Shown piece after piece: positions 1 to 11,887 of a stretch of 64,000 nucleotides of DNA (position 1 is its first letter; each line of letters starts with the position of its first letter). The translations under genes were made by a program, and so were the position numbers. Under the pieces are notes generated by a model. The model was not told the DNA's origin, did no database searches, and saw only the letters and a program-made list of their open reading frames with translations. The DNA comes from Rhodothermus marinus (GTDB lineage Bacteria; Bacteroidota; Rhodothermia; Rhodothermales; Rhodothermaceae), in NCBI RefSeq assembly GCF_009936275.1, contig NZ_AP019797.1, positions 983,501 to 1,047,500 of the forward strand. Direction: 5' to 3'.

Positions 1-1308
1 CGCCGCCGCATCGAAATTGTCCGAGAAGAGGCGCGCAAGCTCGGACGCGACGTGGCCATCCTGCAGGATCTGCAGGGCCCTAAGATCCGCCTCGGTGAAG
101 TGGCCGAGGGCGGCATTCTGATTCACGAGGGGCAGCGGCTGATTCTGACGGCCCATCCCGAGCGGGCCGACGGGCAGACCCGCATCTTTGTGAACTATCC
201 CACGCTGGCGCAGGACGTGGAGCCCGGCGGTCGCATTCTGCTCGACGATGGCCTGCTGGAATTGAAAATCGTGGACGTGGAAGGCGAGGACGTGATTACG
301 GAGGTGGTGGTCGGCGGGCCGCTTCGCTCGCGCAAAGGCGTCAACCTGCCCCACCTGCGCAACTCCACGCCGTCGCTTACCGAAAAGGACCTGCGTGATC
401 TGGAGTTCGGCCTGCAGATGGAAGTGGACCTGATCGCGCTTTCGTTCGTGCGAAGCGAGACAGACGTGGCCGATCTGATGCGCCGCGTGCGGGACTCCGG
501 CAAAGAAGTACGAGTCATTGCCAAGATTGAAAAGCCGGAGGCGGTGGCCAAGATCGATCAGATTCTGGCGCAGGCCGACGGGATCATGGTGGCGCGCGGT
601 GATCTGGGGATCGAGATGCCGCTGGCCGAGGTGCCGGCCGTGCAGAAACGCATCATCCGGAAGTGTCTGGCCGCAGCCAAGCCGGTCATCACGGCCACGC
701 AGATGCTCGAAAGCATGATCGAGAACCCGCGGCCCACGCGTGCCGAGGCCAGCGACGTGGCCAATGCGGTGCTGGACGGCAGCGACGCGCTGATGCTCTC
801 GGGCGAGACGGCCACCGGAAAGTATCCGGTGCGCGTGGTGCAGGTGATGGACGAGATCATTCGGCAGGCCGAACGCTTCCGGCGCGAGATTCGCGAAAGT
901 CGGGGCCACTGGCTGCACATCCCGAAGGGCGCCGACGAGGCCGAGTCGGTTACCGAAGCCATCGGCTATACGGCCTGCCAGCTTGCCGAGCAGGTGGGCG
1001 CCGTGGCGATCGCCTGCCTGACGGCCACGGGCAGCACGGCCCGCATGATCGCCCGCCACCGGCCGCCCGTTCCGGTCTATGCCTTCACCGACAACCCCCG
1101 CATTGTCCCGCAGCTCAGCCTGCTCTGGGGCACGCGCGCCTTTTCGATTCCCTTTCAGCGCGACACGGACCAGGGCGTGCAGCTGGTGCACCGGATTCTG
1201 AAAGAACAGGGGCTGGTCAGGCCGGGCGATCTGGTGGTCATCACGGCCGGAATGCCGCTGCCGGCCAAAGGACGCACCAACATGGTGCACGTCAGTCGGA
1301 TCGAGTAG
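1..1308 (+). CDS. pyk: Pyruvate kinase (5' end outside window)
   Basis: Cytosolic glycolytic enzyme that makes pyruvate and ATP from phosphoenolpyruvate and ADP. The frame is open from base 1, so the N-terminal beta strand with its ATIGP-type motif lies upstream; 435 codons are visible, against about 470 for the family. The family signature is clear: AKIEKPEA with the catalytic lysine near visible residue 175, followed by MVARGDLGIE around residues 197-206. MLESM, PTRAEASDVANAV and SGETATGKYP follow, and then the C-terminal allosteric-type domain. An in-frame GTG at 52 is internal and not the start. The 3' end overlaps the convergent neighbour by 17 bp. Confidence 0.96.
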   Translation, partial: RRRIEIVREEARKLGRDVAILQDLQGPKIRLGEVAEGGILIHEGQRLILTAHPERADGQTRIFVNYPTLAQDVEPGGRILLDDGLLELKIVDVEGEDVITEVVVGGPLRSRKGVNLPHLRNSTPSLTEKDLRDLEFGLQMEVDLIALSFVRSETDVADLMRRVRDSGKEVRVIAKIEKPEAVAKIDQILAQADGIMVARGDLGIEMPLAEVPAVQKRIIRKCLAAAKPVITATQMLESMIENPRPTRAEASDVANAVLDGSDALMLSGETATGKYPVRVVQVMDEIIRQAERFRREIRESRGHWLHIPKGADEAESVTEAIGYTACQLAEQVGAVAIACLTATGSTARMIARHRPPVPVYAFTDNPRIVPQLSLLWGTRAFSIPFQRDTDQGVQLVHRILKEQGLVRPGDLVVITAGMPLPAKGRTNMVHVSRIE

Positions 1309-2116
1309 GCTTTCGGGCTTCCCGAGCGCGCCAGCCGAGCAGCAGGCCGCTCCAGAGCAGATACGGCCCCAGAAAAACCTGCGGCAACCGGGCAGCCTGG
1401 CCGAAAAACACTAACACGGCGGCCACCGCCAGTTGCAGACCCAGTCCCAGCGTGGACAGCGCCGTCATGAACGAAGGCGAAGGCAGCGGCGGGGTGCTCG
1501 TGCCGGTCAGCCAGGCGTCCAGTCGGGCAACGAGCCGATCTTGCCAGCCGTACAGCATGAGATAGAGGCGCTGGAGCAGCCGCGTAAGCCGGGGCGGATC
1601 CCAGGGATAAGGCCGGGCCTGGCGTTCATCCGGCAGGCTGGTGCGCTCGCCGGCAAGGTGGTGGCGGTAACGGACATAGTAAAAATTGTAAAGCGAGCCC
1701 TGCAGGAGCATGGCCAGCAGGCCCGCGGCCGAAAACAACCGGTCGCGAAGTCGTCCGCCCCGCCGATCGGCCACAGCCGCAAACAGCGCCACGTTTACCG
1801 CGAAGTCTGCAATCGAGTCGAAATAGCGGCCCAGCCGGGAGGGGCGCTGGTGGCGGGCCAGCGCTCCGTCGAGCCCGTCTAGCAGGTGCTTGCCGATCAG
1901 CAGCACGGCGGCCAGGCGATCGGTACGTCGTTGCCCGCGGCGAACCAGCCATGCGGCAAGCAACCCGTCCACCAGAAAAAGCCAGGTGATATGTACGGGA
2001 CGGATGCGGGTGGGCGCCAGACGCCGGGCTACCTGCTGCATCAAACCCAGACCGAACGCGCTGAAGTCGCGGAAGATGCGCTCGGGTAGCTTGGTGGGTG
2101 AGGGCATAGGCAGCAC
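1292..2116 (-). CDS. CDP-alcohol phosphatidyltransferase family membrane protein
   Basis: Membrane enzyme family that transfers a phosphoalcohol from a CDP-alcohol to an acceptor alcohol, as in phospholipid head-group synthesis. The 274-residue protein contains the family motif as LLDGLDGALAR followed by GRYFDSIAD, with all four metal-binding aspartates present. Seven residues separate AR from G, where the usual consensus has eight. Hydrophobic segments flank the motif on both sides, as expected for a six-helix enzyme. The acceptor cannot be told from sequence; phosphatidylglycerophosphate or inositol-type synthases are alternatives. The gene converges on pyk and the two stop regions overlap. 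An internal ATG nine bases downstream of 2116 could also be the start. Confidence 0.85.
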   Translation of the reverse strand: MLPMPSPTKLPERIFRDFSAFGLGLMQQVARRLAPTRIRPVHITWLFLVDGLLAAWLVRRGQRRTDRLAAVLLIGKHLLDGLDGALARHQRPSRLGRYFDSIADFAVNVALFAAVADRRGGRLRDRLFSAAGLLAMLLQGSLYNFYYVRYRHHLAGERTSLPDERQARPYPWDPPRLTRLLQRLYLMLYGWQDRLVARLDAWLTGTSTPPLPSPSFMTALSTLGLGLQLAVAAVLVFFGQAARLPQVFLGPYLLWSGLLLGWRAREARKPTRSD

Positions 2117-2241
2117 ACCGGTTGGCCGGCCCGCTTAACGTTGCCGTAATGGTGGGCGTTCCGGACCCGAACCATTGCCCGGAGTGCGCGTTCGCCCTCT
2201 GATGCCGGCCGGATGGACAACGCGCGATCGGACTATCTGCC

Positions 2242-5103
2242 ATGCACCGCTCAGGGCCAGACCTGTGGTTTATACGCGCCCGCATGCTACTGGGCCTGCT
2301 GCTTGCAGGGAGCGTGCTGGCCGGCTGCAGCTCCAGCTCGTTTCTGGGACGCCAGTTCGACAACTTCCGCGCCTACTACAACACCTTCTATAATGCCCGG
2401 AAATCCTTCGACGAAGGGGTGCGCGGCCTGCGCGCCCAGCAGGAGCAGCCGATCGATTTGACCACCTACCTGACCCTGTTCGGGCCGCCGACGCGTACGG
2501 CGAACGCGGCTGCCTTCAACAAAGCCATCGAAAAAAGCGCCGAGGTGGTGCGACGGCATCCCGACTCGAAATGGGTCGACGATGCCCTGATGCTGATCGG
2601 CCAGTCCTATTTCTATCTGGGCAATTATGCGGGGGCCGCGCAGAAATTTCGCGAGGTGATCGCGCTGAGTAGGGAAAGGGAACTGGAGGCGCGTTTCTGG
2701 CTGGCGCGTTCGCTGGTGGCCGCCCGCTCCTTCGACGAGGCGCAGACCGTGCTGCAGGAAACGCTGGCCCGTGAAGCACTGCCCACCGACTGGCGGTCGC
2801 GCTTTTTACTGCTGCAGGCCGATCTCTACGTGCAACAGGAACGCTGGGAGGAGGCCCGTCAGGCGCTGGAGGCGGGCTTGCAGCGCGTGCCGGAGCGGTC
2901 GCTCGGCGCAAAAGGATACTTTCTGCTGGGTCAGGTCTGCGAAACGCTTCAGGATTACGCCTGCGCCTACGCGGCCTTCGATCGCGTGCGTCGCTACCGG
3001 CCCGACTACGAGCTGGCCTATGCCGCCGAGTGGCAGGCCGTCCGCATTCAGGGGCTGCACCTCGATCCGGAAGCCGCGCTGGAGCGACTCCGCCGTATGG
3101 AACGCGACGACAAGCACTTTGCCCGTCGGGCCGAGCTGACCTACCTGCGCGCTCGCATCTATCAGGCCATGGGAGCGGTCGAAGAGGCCCGGACGCTTTA
3201 CCATCGGCTCCTCTACGAGAGCGACGCCGACATCAACCGGGTTCGCGGGCGGATTCATTATGCGCTGGGCGAGCTCTACCGCGACGTCTTTCAGGATTAC
3301 CTGGCCGCTGCGGCCCACTTCGACACGGCTGCTACCGCCCTGGGTGGCAACCGGCGCGCATCGGCGCGTACCGAAGCCGCTTCGACGCCACCGACGCCGC
3401 TGGCCCTGAGTGATGTGCAGGAGCAGGCGCGCGTGTTCGGACAATTCGCACGGGTCCGACAGGAAATTCACCGGCTGGACTCGCTGCTCTATCTGGGATC
3501 GCTCAACGACGAGGCGTTCGCGGCCTTTGTGCTGGAACTGCGCCGTCGGCGGGCGCGCGAGCTGGAAGCGCAGCGCCGGCGGGCAGGGGAGCGGGCGGCC
3601 GAACAGCGGTTTTTGCAGAGCCGCCTCGAGCAGCCCACGCGTAGCGCCGAGACCGCAGCCGCCACAGCAGGCGGCGATGCCGGCTTTCTGTTTCACCGCG
3701 ATCCTGTCCGCGTCCAGGAAAACCGCACGCGTTTCTTTGAGCGGTGGGGCCGCCGTCCTCTGGTCCCCAACTGGCGCCGCCGGGCGGCCATCCAGGGCGC
3801 GACGGTTGCCGAGCGGACCGCGAACGGCCAGATGGCCGATGGGCTCCATGGAGAAGACGTCGAGGAGGAGCTGCCCCCGGTGGACGTTTCGGACGTACCC
3901 CGCGATTCGGTCCGACAGGCGCAGATGCGGGCCGAACGCGCGCGGTTGCGCTACGAACTGGGCAACGTGCTGTTTCTGTCCATGCAGCGACCCGACTCGG
4001 CCGCCTACTGGTACCGGCTGGTGATTCTGGAAGACGCCGATCAGCCGGTGGCTCCACGCGCCTATTATGCCCTGGCCGAGGTGCAGCGGGCGCTGGGCGA
4101 CACGGCGGCCGCCTCGGCGCTGCTGAAGACCCTGCTGGAACGGTATCCCGATACGCCGCTGGCCAGCCGGGTCCGGGTGCTTCAGGGAGCGACTCCGCCA
4201 CCGCAGCCGACTGTCCCCGACACCCTGGCCCATGCCGAAGCGGCTTACGCGCGGGCCGTGGATGCCTGGCGCCGGGGAAGGTATCGAGAGGCGCTCCGGC
4301 ATTTGCTGGAAACGGCCGCGCACTACCCGGAAACACCGGTAGCGCCGCGCGCGCTGCTGGCCGTCGGCTACGTGTGGCGCGATATGCTGGATCGGGGAGT
4401 GCTGGCCGACAGCACCCGGCTCCCCGTTGCCATACCGGCGCCGTTGCGTTCGGCCCTGATGCCGGCGCCTCCGGCCGTGGATACGGCCGCGGTGGCCGAC
4501 ACGGGGCGGGCGCTTGCCGCGCCCGACACGCTGGAGACGATCGCCGGGCCGGCTTCGCAGGACTCCGTGCAGGTTGATTCGACCCTTCCCGATGTGTCGT
4601 CGAAGGTCTCCCCGGCGGCGCGGCCGGACACCGCGCTCACGCTGGTTCGCCTCTACACCTACCTGACCGAGCGCTATCCGCAGGCGCCGGAAGCCCGGCT
4701 GGCCCGCGAGGTGCTGGCTGCATTGAAGCCGCCGCCGTCCGGAGTGGCGCCCGATTCGGCAAAGGCCGACTCGGCGCGGGTACGCCCGCCCCGGGGCCGC
4801 CCCGAACCGGAGCGGCTGCGGGAGCCGGAGTCCGTCCGGGCGGTCTGGACCATCCTGCTGCTGGAGACCGATAACGACCAGGAGGTCGGACAGGTGCTGC
4901 AGCAGTACCGGCAGCTGGCGCCGGGGCAGGTGATCGACGTGCGGCCCTATCGCGCCGAAGGTCGCCTGCACTATCGGCTCATCCTGGGCCGCTATCGTAG
5001 CGAAGAAGAAGCCCGTACCGCCATCCAGCAGCTCCATCCGGTGCTACAGGGTGGGGCACGACCCTTGCTGCTGGAGCCCACGGGCCGCGAAAACAGGAAC
5101 TAA
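2242..5103 (+). CDS. Large TPR lipoprotein with C-terminal SPOR-like domain, SprE/PorW-like
   Basis: Probable outer-membrane-associated lipoprotein. The N-terminus has a hydrophobic signal ending in the lipobox LAGC. Just after the cysteine, [21 protein letters not shown] resembles the conserved start of SprE/PorW, a type IX secretion and gliding lipoprotein of Bacteroidota. TPR-like helical pairs follow (about residues 85-330), then a charged, low-complexity middle, more TPRs near 560-650 and 665-710, and a Pro/Ala/Asp-rich linker. The last 85 residues (VWTILL...[19 protein letters not shown]) look like a SPOR peptidoglycan-binding fold. An ATG at 2284 would begin just before the hydrophobic core and is an equally good start. 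Relationship to SprE/PorW is an inference from the N-terminal block only. Confidence 0.72.
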   Translation: MHRSGPDLWFIRARMLLGLLLAGSVLAGCSSSSFLGRQFDNFRAYYNTFYNARKSFDEGVRGLRAQQEQPIDLTTYLTLFGPPTRTANAAAFNKAIEKSAEVVRRHPDSKWVDDALMLIGQSYFYLGNYAGAAQKFREVIALSRERELEARFWLARSLVAARSFDEAQTVLQETLAREALPTDWRSRFLLLQADLYVQQERWEEARQALEAGLQRVPERSLGAKGYFLLGQVCETLQDYACAYAAFDRVRRYRPDYELAYAAEWQAVRIQGLHLDPEAALERLRRMERDDKHFARRAELTYLRARIYQAMGAVEEARTLYHRLLYESDADINRVRGRIHYALGELYRDVFQDYLAAAAHFDTAATALGGNRRASARTEAASTPPTPLALSDVQEQARVFGQFARVRQEIHRLDSLLYLGSLNDEAFAAFVLELRRRRARELEAQRRRAGERAAEQRFLQSRLEQPTRSAETAAATAGGDAGFLFHRDPVRVQENRTRFFERWGRRPLVPNWRRRAAIQGATVAERTANGQMADGLHGEDVEEELPPVDVSDVPRDSVRQAQMRAERARLRYELGNVLFLSMQRPDSAAYWYRLVILEDADQPVAPRAYYALAEVQRALGDTAAASALLKTLLERYPDTPLASRVRVLQGATPPPQPTVPDTLAHAEAAYARAVDAWRRGRYREALRHLLETAAHYPETPVAPRALLAVGYVWRDMLDRGVLADSTRLPVAIPAPLRSALMPAPPAVDTAAVADTGRALAAPDTLETIAGPASQDSVQVDSTLPDVSSKVSPAARPDTALTLVRLYTYLTERYPQAPEARLAREVLAALKPPPSGVAPDSAKADSARVRPPRGRPEPERLREPESVRAVWTILLLETDNDQEVGQVLQQYRQLAPGQVIDVRPYRAEGRLHYRLILGRYRSEEEARTAIQQLHPVLQGGARPLLLEPTGRENRN

Positions 5104-5194
5104 AGCCTTTTCTCGGCGGTTTGGCCCTGGAGTGCGGAGCCACCTCGGCCCCGCCCTGAAGCGATCCCGAAGAAGACCGTGTAGCGGAAATCCC

Positions 5195-7288
5195 ATGTCG
5201 CAGAACGAGCGCGACAGCCTGGAGCTGGAACGGAAAAATACGCCTCCCAACGGCCCCCGCCTGCCTGAGCGGCGGCCGCGTTTTTCCGTCTGGATTTATC
5301 TGGCGATTTTCCTGGCGCTGCTGGTGCACTTTTTCCTGTTCTGGACGGGCACCGACACCAGCACGATCGAATACAGCCAGTTTCTTGAATACGTCGAAAA
5401 AGGCTACGTGGAGCGCGTCGAGATTGTCAACGACACGAAGGTGCAGGGGCGCTTCACGGAGGCCGCCGTACGCGAGGGCCTGGTGTCGGTACCGGTGCGC
5501 CAGACCGACCTGCTTCGCGGCGCGCAGACGTCCGAACTGATCCGCCGCTTCACGACCACCAAACCGGCCGATCACGATCTGACCAGCTTCCTGCTGGCCT
5601 ACAACGAACGGGCCCGCGCCGAGGGGCGGCCTACCGTACAGTTTACCGCCCGCATCGAGGAGAACTGGTTCGGGGGATTGCTCACCTGGATCTTTCCGCT
5701 CATTCTCATTGTGGCGCTCTGGGTATTTCTGCTGCGCCGCATGAACCCCAGCTCGCAGGTGCTCAATATTGGGAAGAACCGGGCCATTCTCTACGATGCG
5801 ATGGGCGATCACCGGGTCACGTTCAAGGACGTGGCCGGGCTGGACGAGGCCAAAGAAGAAGTCGCGGAAATCGTCGAGTTTCTGAAAAACCCGAAGAAGT
5901 TCACCCGACTGGGCGGCAAGCTGCCCAAAGGCGTGCTGCTGGTGGGACCGCCAGGTACGGGTAAAACGCTGCTGGCCAAGGCGGTGGCCGGTGAGGCGGG
6001 CGTGCCGTTCTTTTCCATTTCGGGGAGCGACTTCGTCGAGATGTTCGTGGGCGTGGGGGCCGCGCGCGTGCGCGATCTGTTCCGGCAGGCCAAGGAAAAG
6101 GCGCCCTGCATTATCTTCATCGACGAGATTGACGCGATCGGTCGCTCCCGTGGCCGCGGCATCATGATGGGCGCCAACGACGAGCGCGAAAACACGCTGA
6201 ACCAGCTGCTCGTCGAAATGGACGGCTTCAACACGGACAAGGGCGTCATCATCATGGCGGCCACGAACCGGCCCGACGTGCTCGATCCGGCCCTGCTGCG
6301 GCCCGGCCGCTTCGACCGACAGATCCTCATCGACAAGCCCGACCGCCGCGAGCGGCTGGAGATCTTCAAGGTGCACACGCGCGACCTGATCCTGGGCGAC
6401 GACGTGGACCTGGAGGTGCTGGCCGGCCAGACGCCCGGCTTCGCCGGGGCCGAAATCGCCAACGTCTGCAACGAGGCGGCCCTGCTGGCGGCCCGGAAGG
6501 GCAAGGAAGCCGTCGAGATGGAGGACTTCGAGCAGGCGATCGATCGCGTGATCGCCGGCCTGGAAAAGAAGAACAAGATCATTTCGCCGGAAGAGCGCGA
6601 GATCGTCGCCTATCACGAGGCGGGCCATGCCATCGTCGGCTGGTTCCTGCGCTACACGGATCCGGTCGTCAAGGTCTCTATCGTCCCGCGCGGACTGGCC
6701 GCTCTGGGCTACGCGCAGTACCTGCCCGAAGAGCGTTACCTCTACACGAAAGAGGCGCTGCTCGACCGGATGACCATGGCCATCGGCGGGCGCGTGGCCG
6801 AAGAGCTGGTCTTCGGACGCATCTCGACCGGCGCGCAGAACGACCTGGAACGCATCACGCGCATGGCCTACGCCATGGTGGTGGACTACGGCATGAGCGA
6901 GCGCGTCGGCTACGTCAGCTTCAACCTGTCGGGCCAGTATGGCGAGCAGGCCTTCTTCGACAAGCCGTACTCCGAGGAGACGGCGCGGCTGATCGACGAG
7001 GAAGTACGTCGGATCATCAACGAGGTCCGGGAACGCGCCCGCCAGATCCTCGAAGAAAAGCGGGACAAGCTGGAGGCGCTGGCCCGGCGGTTGCTCGAAA
7101 AAGAGGTGCTGGGTCCACGCGATCTGGTGGAGATTCTCGGACCGCGTCCCTACGGCGATTATCCCTCGCCCAACGGTAAGGACGCGGAAGAATTGAAAGA
7201 TCTGCAAAAAGGCGAACCCGCTGCGTCTTCCGCCGTTGAAGCGTCTGCTCCGCCGACGGAGCGGCCCGAATCCTCTTCTGCCCCCTGA
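5195..7288 (+). CDS. ftsH: ATP-dependent zinc metalloprotease FtsH
   Basis: Membrane-bound AAA+ protease that extracts and degrades membrane and short-lived cytosolic proteins. The chosen ATG gives 697 residues; the frame is open upstream to 5051 but that part has no FtsH similarity. Transmembrane helices lie near residues 32-50 and 160-182 with the periplasmic domain between. The Walker A motif GPPGTGKT is at 251-258, Walker B IIFIDEID follows, and the second region of homology is [19 protein letters not shown]. The zinc site HEAGH is at 474-478 with the third ligand in the [10 protein letters not shown] segment near residue 550. The C-terminus is a Ser/Ala/Glu-rich tail. It sits 91 bp after the TPR lipoprotein and is probably cotranscribed. 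Confidence 0.97.
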   Translation: MSQNERDSLELERKNTPPNGPRLPERRPRFSVWIYLAIFLALLVHFFLFWTGTDTSTIEYSQFLEYVEKGYVERVEIVNDTKVQGRFTEAAVREGLVSVPVRQTDLLRGAQTSELIRRFTTTKPADHDLTSFLLAYNERARAEGRPTVQFTARIEENWFGGLLTWIFPLILIVALWVFLLRRMNPSSQVLNIGKNRAILYDAMGDHRVTFKDVAGLDEAKEEVAEIVEFLKNPKKFTRLGGKLPKGVLLVGPPGTGKTLLAKAVAGEAGVPFFSISGSDFVEMFVGVGAARVRDLFRQAKEKAPCIIFIDEIDAIGRSRGRGIMMGANDERENTLNQLLVEMDGFNTDKGVIIMAATNRPDVLDPALLRPGRFDRQILIDKPDRRERLEIFKVHTRDLILGDDVDLEVLAGQTPGFAGAEIANVCNEAALLAARKGKEAVEMEDFEQAIDRVIAGLEKKNKIISPEEREIVAYHEAGHAIVGWFLRYTDPVVKVSIVPRGLAALGYAQYLPEERYLYTKEALLDRMTMAIGGRVAEELVFGRISTGAQNDLERITRMAYAMVVDYGMSERVGYVSFNLSGQYGEQAFFDKPYSEETARLIDEEVRRIINEVRERARQILEEKRDKLEALARRLLEKEVLGPRDLVEILGPRPYGDYPSPNGKDAEELKDLQKGEPAASSAVEASAPPTERPESSSAP

Positions 7289-7335
7289 GGGCATGGCCTG
7301 CACCTGGTTTCAGGAAGCGCAGGCGTTTTTTTGAC

Positions 7336-7359
7336 ACCGATATATACTGCTATATCGGT
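7336..7359. promoter_or_regulatory. Palindrome upstream of the ribosomal superlocus
   Basis: A perfect inverted repeat with 9-bp arms, ACCGATATA and TATATCGGT, separated by six bases. It lies just after a run of eight T and a TTGACA hexamer, in the 221-bp gap between ftsH and rpsL. It could be an operator or part of the ftsH 3' end. No regulator is identified. Confidence 0.45.
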
Positions 7360-7427
7360 TTAGAACGCCTCGAAACGAGCTGGCCGGTGTAGAATCTGCT
7401 AAGAAAGGGGTGGCGGAGAGGGTTGTT

Positions 7428-7456
7428 TTGGCGATAAAGCTTCTTGCTTGTTAAAT
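7428..7456 (+). promoter_or_regulatory. Candidate promoter for rpsL-rpsG-fusA-tuf
   Basis: TTGGCG and TTAAAT are separated by 17 bp, each matching four of six sigma70-type consensus positions. Transcription would start near 7463, about 47 bases before the rpsL GTG. The call is weak because the hexamers are imperfect and promoter rules for this phylum are uncertain. Confidence 0.35.
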
Positions 7457-7509
7457 TACTCAACTGCTGCTACGGCGCAACGTGTAACAAACAGACGGTA
7501 CAGGAAGCC

Positions 7510-7884
7510 GTGCCTACGATTCAACAGCTGATTCGGTTGGGGCGCAAGCCCAAGGTGAAGAAGAGCAAGTCGGTGGCCCTGCACGGCTGCCCGCAGCGGC
7601 GTGGGGTGTGTACGCGCGTGTACACCACCACGCCAAAGAAGCCGAACTCGGCGTTGCGTAAGGTGGCCAAGGTGCGCCTGACCAACGGCGAGGAAGTGAT
7701 CGCCTACATTCCGGGCGAGGGCCACAACCTGCAGGAGCACTCCATCGTACTGGTGCGCGGTGGACGTGTGAAGGACCTGCCGGGTGTGAAGTACCACATC
7801 GTGCGCGGCGCGCTGGACGCAGCCGGTGTGGCCGACCGGCGCAAGTCGCGCTCCAAGTACGGTACGAAGCGGCCCAAACAGTAA
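7510..7884 (+). CDS. rpsL: 30S ribosomal protein S12
   Basis: Decoding-centre protein of the small subunit, 124 residues as in E. coli. The start is the GTG at 7510, giving the universal N-terminus MPTIQQLIR; an AGGAAG sequence lies just upstream, one of the few good Shine-Dalgarno matches in this locus. The frame is open further upstream to 7444, but that part does not resemble S12. The loop [13 protein letters not shown] carries lysine 43, the residue whose change usually gives streptomycin resistance, so the protein looks streptomycin-sensitive type. First gene of the str operon. Confidence 0.97.
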   Translation: MPTIQQLIRLGRKPKVKKSKSVALHGCPQRRGVCTRVYTTTPKKPNSALRKVAKVRLTNGEEVIAYIPGEGHNLQEHSIVLVRGGRVKDLPGVKYHIVRGALDAAGVADRRKSRSKYGTKRPKQ

Positions 7885-7898
7885 AAAGCATTCGGGAG

Positions 7899-7918
7899 GC
7901 GTTGTCTCGGGACAACGC
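7899..7918 (+). promoter_or_regulatory. Hairpin in the rpsL-rpsG spacer
   Basis: GCGTTGTC and GACAACGC pair perfectly across a TCGG tetraloop. In E. coli the S12-S7 spacer is where S7 binds its own mRNA to repress translation, so a feedback site is plausible here. This is inference; only the hairpin is seen. Confidence 0.45.
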
Positions 7919-7943
7919 AGTGTGAAGCTGTCGCCTGACAACC

Positions 7944-8411
7944 ATGCGTAGAAAACGAGCAGAAAGACGACCCGTAGCGCCCGATCCGGTTTACAACGAC
8001 GAACTGGTGGCGCGCTTTATCAACTACGTCATGCGCGATGGCAAGAAGAGCATCGCGCAGAAGATCGTCTACGAGGCGTTCAAGGTCATTGAGGAGCGTA
8101 CGGGCGAGCCGGGCATCGACGTGTTCAAGCGGGCGGTGAACAACGCCGCGCCGCTGCTGGAGGTGCGCAGCCGCCGCGTGGGTGGCGCCACCTACCAGGT
8201 GCCCATGGAAGTGCGCCCTGAGCGTCGCATGTCGCTGGCCTTCCGCTGGATCATCCAGAGCGCCCGTGCGCGTCGAGATAAAAGCATGGCCATCCGGCTG
8301 GCCAACGAACTGATGGCGGCCGCCAATGGAGAAGGCGGTGCCATCAAGAAGAAGGACGACATGCATCGCATGGCGGAAGCGAACCGGGCTTTTGCCCACT
8401 TCCGCTTCTGA
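7944..8411 (+). CDS. rpsG: 30S ribosomal protein S7
   Basis: Primary 16S rRNA-binding protein that nucleates the small-subunit head. The 155 residues match the common bacterial length. The N-terminus [19 protein letters not shown], the conserved [15 protein letters not shown]-like block (here [15 protein letters not shown]) and the central [12 protein letters not shown] are diagnostic. The start is preceded by GACAACC with no Shine-Dalgarno match. It lies 59 bp after rpsL behind a short hairpin and 40 bp before fusA. Confidence 0.97.
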   Translation: MRRKRAERRPVAPDPVYNDELVARFINYVMRDGKKSIAQKIVYEAFKVIEERTGEPGIDVFKRAVNNAAPLLEVRSRRVGGATYQVPMEVRPERRMSLAFRWIIQSARARRDKSMAIRLANELMAAANGEGGAIKKKDDMHRMAEANRAFAHFRF

Positions 8412-8451
8412 TGGAGGCTGTGGGGTTGTGTTAAACGGACGATAGAAGACA

Positions 8452-10572
8452 ATGGAAGTCAAGTATCACGATATTCCGCTGGAGCGGATCCGCAACATCG
8501 GCATCATGGCCCACATTGATGCCGGTAAGACCACGACGACCGAGCGGATCCTGTTTTACACCGGGCGTGTGCACCGCATTGGTGAGGTGCACGAGGGGGC
8601 GGCCACGATGGACTGGATGGAGCAGGAAAAGGAACGCGGCATCACGATCACGGCCGCGGCGACCACCTGCTTCTGGTCCGGCTCCAAAAAGGACCGTCCG
8701 GTGCACCGGATCAACATCATCGACACGCCCGGTCACGTGGACTTCACCGTCGAGGTGGAGCGCTCGCTCCGTGTGCTCGACGGCGCCGTGGCGCTCTTCT
8801 GTGCGGTAGGGGGCGTCGAGCCGCAGTCGGAGACGGTCTGGCGCCAGGCCAACAAATACCGGGTGCCCCGCATCGCGTTCATCAACAAGATGGACCGCAC
8901 GGGGGCCAACTTCGAGGGGACCATCGAGCAGATGAAGCAGCGCCTGAAGGCCAATCCGGTCCCCGTGCAGATCCCGATCGGGAGCGGAGAGATGTTCCGC
9001 GGGGTGATCGACCTGGTGCTCAACAAGGCCATCATCTGGCACGACGAGACCCAGGGCGCCACGTGGGACGAAATCGACATTCCTGAGGATCTCAAGAAAG
9101 AAGCGCGGCACTGGCGCATCCTGATGCTCGAGGCCATCGCCGAGCACAACGATGAGCTCCTCATGAAGTATCTGGAAGGGGAGCCCATCACTCCCGAAGA
9201 GATCCGGGAAACGATCCGGAAGGCGACGCTGAGCCTCGACATCACGCCGGTTTTCTGCGGCAGTGCCTTCAAGAATAAGGGCGTCCAGCGGCTGCTCGAC
9301 GGCATCCTGGATTACCTGCCCTCGCCGGTCGACATTCCGGCCATCAAGGGGCATCATCCCGACACGCACGAGGAGCTGGAGCGCCATCCGAGCCCGGACG
9401 AGCCCTTCTGCGCGCTGGCCTTCAAGATCATGACCGACCCGTACGTCGGAAAGCTCACCTTCTTCCGCGTCTACAGTGGTCGGCTGACCAAAGGCCAGCA
9501 GGTGCTCAACACGACCACCGGCAAGAAGGAACGCATCGGTCGCCTGCTTTTCATGCACGCCAACCATCGCGAAGATGTGGACGAGGTGATGGCGGGCGAC
9601 ATCGCGGCGGCCGTCGGGCTCAAGGAGGTGCGCACGGGCGACACGCTCTGCGATCCGGATCACCCGATTCAGCTCGAAAAGATGGACTTCCCCGAGCCGG
9701 TCATCCGGATCGCCATCGAGCCCAAGACGAAGGCCGACAGCGACAAGCTCTCGACCGGCCTGCAGAAACTGGCCGAGGAAGACCCCACCTTCCAGGTGTC
9801 GGTCGACCCGGAGACCGGTCAGACGATCATCGCCGGCATGGGCGAGCTGCACCTGGAGATCATCGTCGATCGGCTGCGCCGTGAGTTCAAGGTCGAGGCG
9901 AACGTCGGACGGCCACAGGTCGCCTACCGCGAGGCTATCCGGGCCACGGTCGACGAACACTACGTGCACAAGAAGCAGACGGGTGGCCGCGGTCAGTTCG
10001 CCGAAGTGTATATCGAATTCGGCCCGAACGAGTCGGGCACCGGGCTGGAGTTCATCAACGACATTCACGGCGGTGTCATTCCGCGTGAGTTCATTCCGGC
10101 CGTTGAAAAGGGGATCCGGGAGGCCATGAACCGGGGGCCGCTGGCCGGCTATCCGGTCGAGGGCGTCCGGGCCCGGCTCTACGACGGAAAGACGCACCCG
10201 GTCGACTCCGACGCGATCTCGTTCGAGATTGCCGGCCGTATGGCCTTCCGCAACGCGGCGCGTCGGGCCAACCCGGTGCTCATGGAGCCGATCATGCGCG
10301 TGGAAGTGATCACGCCCGAGGAGTACCTCGGCGACGTGATCGGCGACCTGAACAGCCGGCGCGGTCGCATCCTGAGCATGGAACAGCGCCAGGAGGCCCA
10401 GGTGGTGCGGGCGCTGGTCCCGCTGGCCGAGATGTTCGGCTACTCGACCGACCTGCGCTCGCTCACGCAGGGCCGTGCCATCTACACCATGCAGTTTGAA
10501 ACCTACGAAGAGGTGCCCAAGAACATCGCCGACGAGATCATCGCGGCGGCCACGGGTGCCACAACCGCCTGA
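8452..10572 (+). CDS. fusA: Elongation factor G
   Basis: GTPase that drives translocation of tRNAs and mRNA on the ribosome. The 706-residue length is normal. The G1 motif AHIDAGKTT is at residues 20-28; RGITI, DTPGH and NKMD follow for G2 to G4. Domains II to V are complete, ending in the family C-terminus ([21 protein letters not shown]). No Shine-Dalgarno sequence precedes the ATG; the upstream bases are GATAGAAGACA. It sits in the standard place between rpsG and tuf. Confidence 0.97.
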   Translation: MEVKYHDIPLERIRNIGIMAHIDAGKTTTTERILFYTGRVHRIGEVHEGAATMDWMEQEKERGITITAAATTCFWSGSKKDRPVHRINIIDTPGHVDFTVEVERSLRVLDGAVALFCAVGGVEPQSETVWRQANKYRVPRIAFINKMDRTGANFEGTIEQMKQRLKANPVPVQIPIGSGEMFRGVIDLVLNKAIIWHDETQGATWDEIDIPEDLKKEARHWRILMLEAIAEHNDELLMKYLEGEPITPEEIRETIRKATLSLDITPVFCGSAFKNKGVQRLLDGILDYLPSPVDIPAIKGHHPDTHEELERHPSPDEPFCALAFKIMTDPYVGKLTFFRVYSGRLTKGQQVLNTTTGKKERIGRLLFMHANHREDVDEVMAGDIAAAVGLKEVRTGDTLCDPDHPIQLEKMDFPEPVIRIAIEPKTKADSDKLSTGLQKLAEEDPTFQVSVDPETGQTIIAGMGELHLEIIVDRLRREFKVEANVGRPQVAYREAIRATVDEHYVHKKQTGGRGQFAEVYIEFGPNESGTGLEFINDIHGGVIPREFIPAVEKGIREAMNRGPLAGYPVEGVRARLYDGKTHPVDSDAISFEIAGRMAFRNAARRANPVLMEPIMRVEVITPEEYLGDVIGDLNSRRGRILSMEQRQEAQVVRALVPLAEMFGYSTDLRSLTQGRAIYTMQFETYEEVPKNIADEIIAAATGATTA

Positions 10573-10607
10573 GGATTTCGCAACGAACCATCAGACCAGA
10601 TAGAACC

Positions 10608-11804
<1,197 letters not shown>

Positions 11805-11831
11805 AATCCGTCGATTTTGAATAAACCAACC

Positions 11832-11859
11832 GTGGGGGCACGCGTTAACGTGCCCCCAC
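11832..11859 (+). terminator. Long hairpin between tuf and rpsJ
   Basis: GTGGGGGCACG pairs perfectly with CGTGCCCCCAC over a six-base CGTTAA loop. It is followed by CCCTTTGAC rather than a T run, so it may be a weak or factor-assisted terminator, or a stability element separating the str and S10 parts of the locus. Confidence 0.55.
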
Positions 11860-11887
11860 CCTTTGACTTGCCGAAAGCAAGAGGGCG

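Noticed and set aside
2806-5037. A 743-codon minus-strand frame opposite the TPR lipoprotein
   Set aside because: Composition and lack of motifs indicate a shadow; the plus frame has a lipobox, TPRs and a SPOR-like end.
4979-7303. A 774-codon open frame on the minus strand
   Set aside because: Antisense shadow of ftsH; the plus-strand frame has complete FtsH motifs.
11805-11887. An L4-type S10 leader upstream of rpsJ
   Set aside because: The gap is only 83 bp and holds a simple hairpin; none of the known S10-leader features could be recognised.
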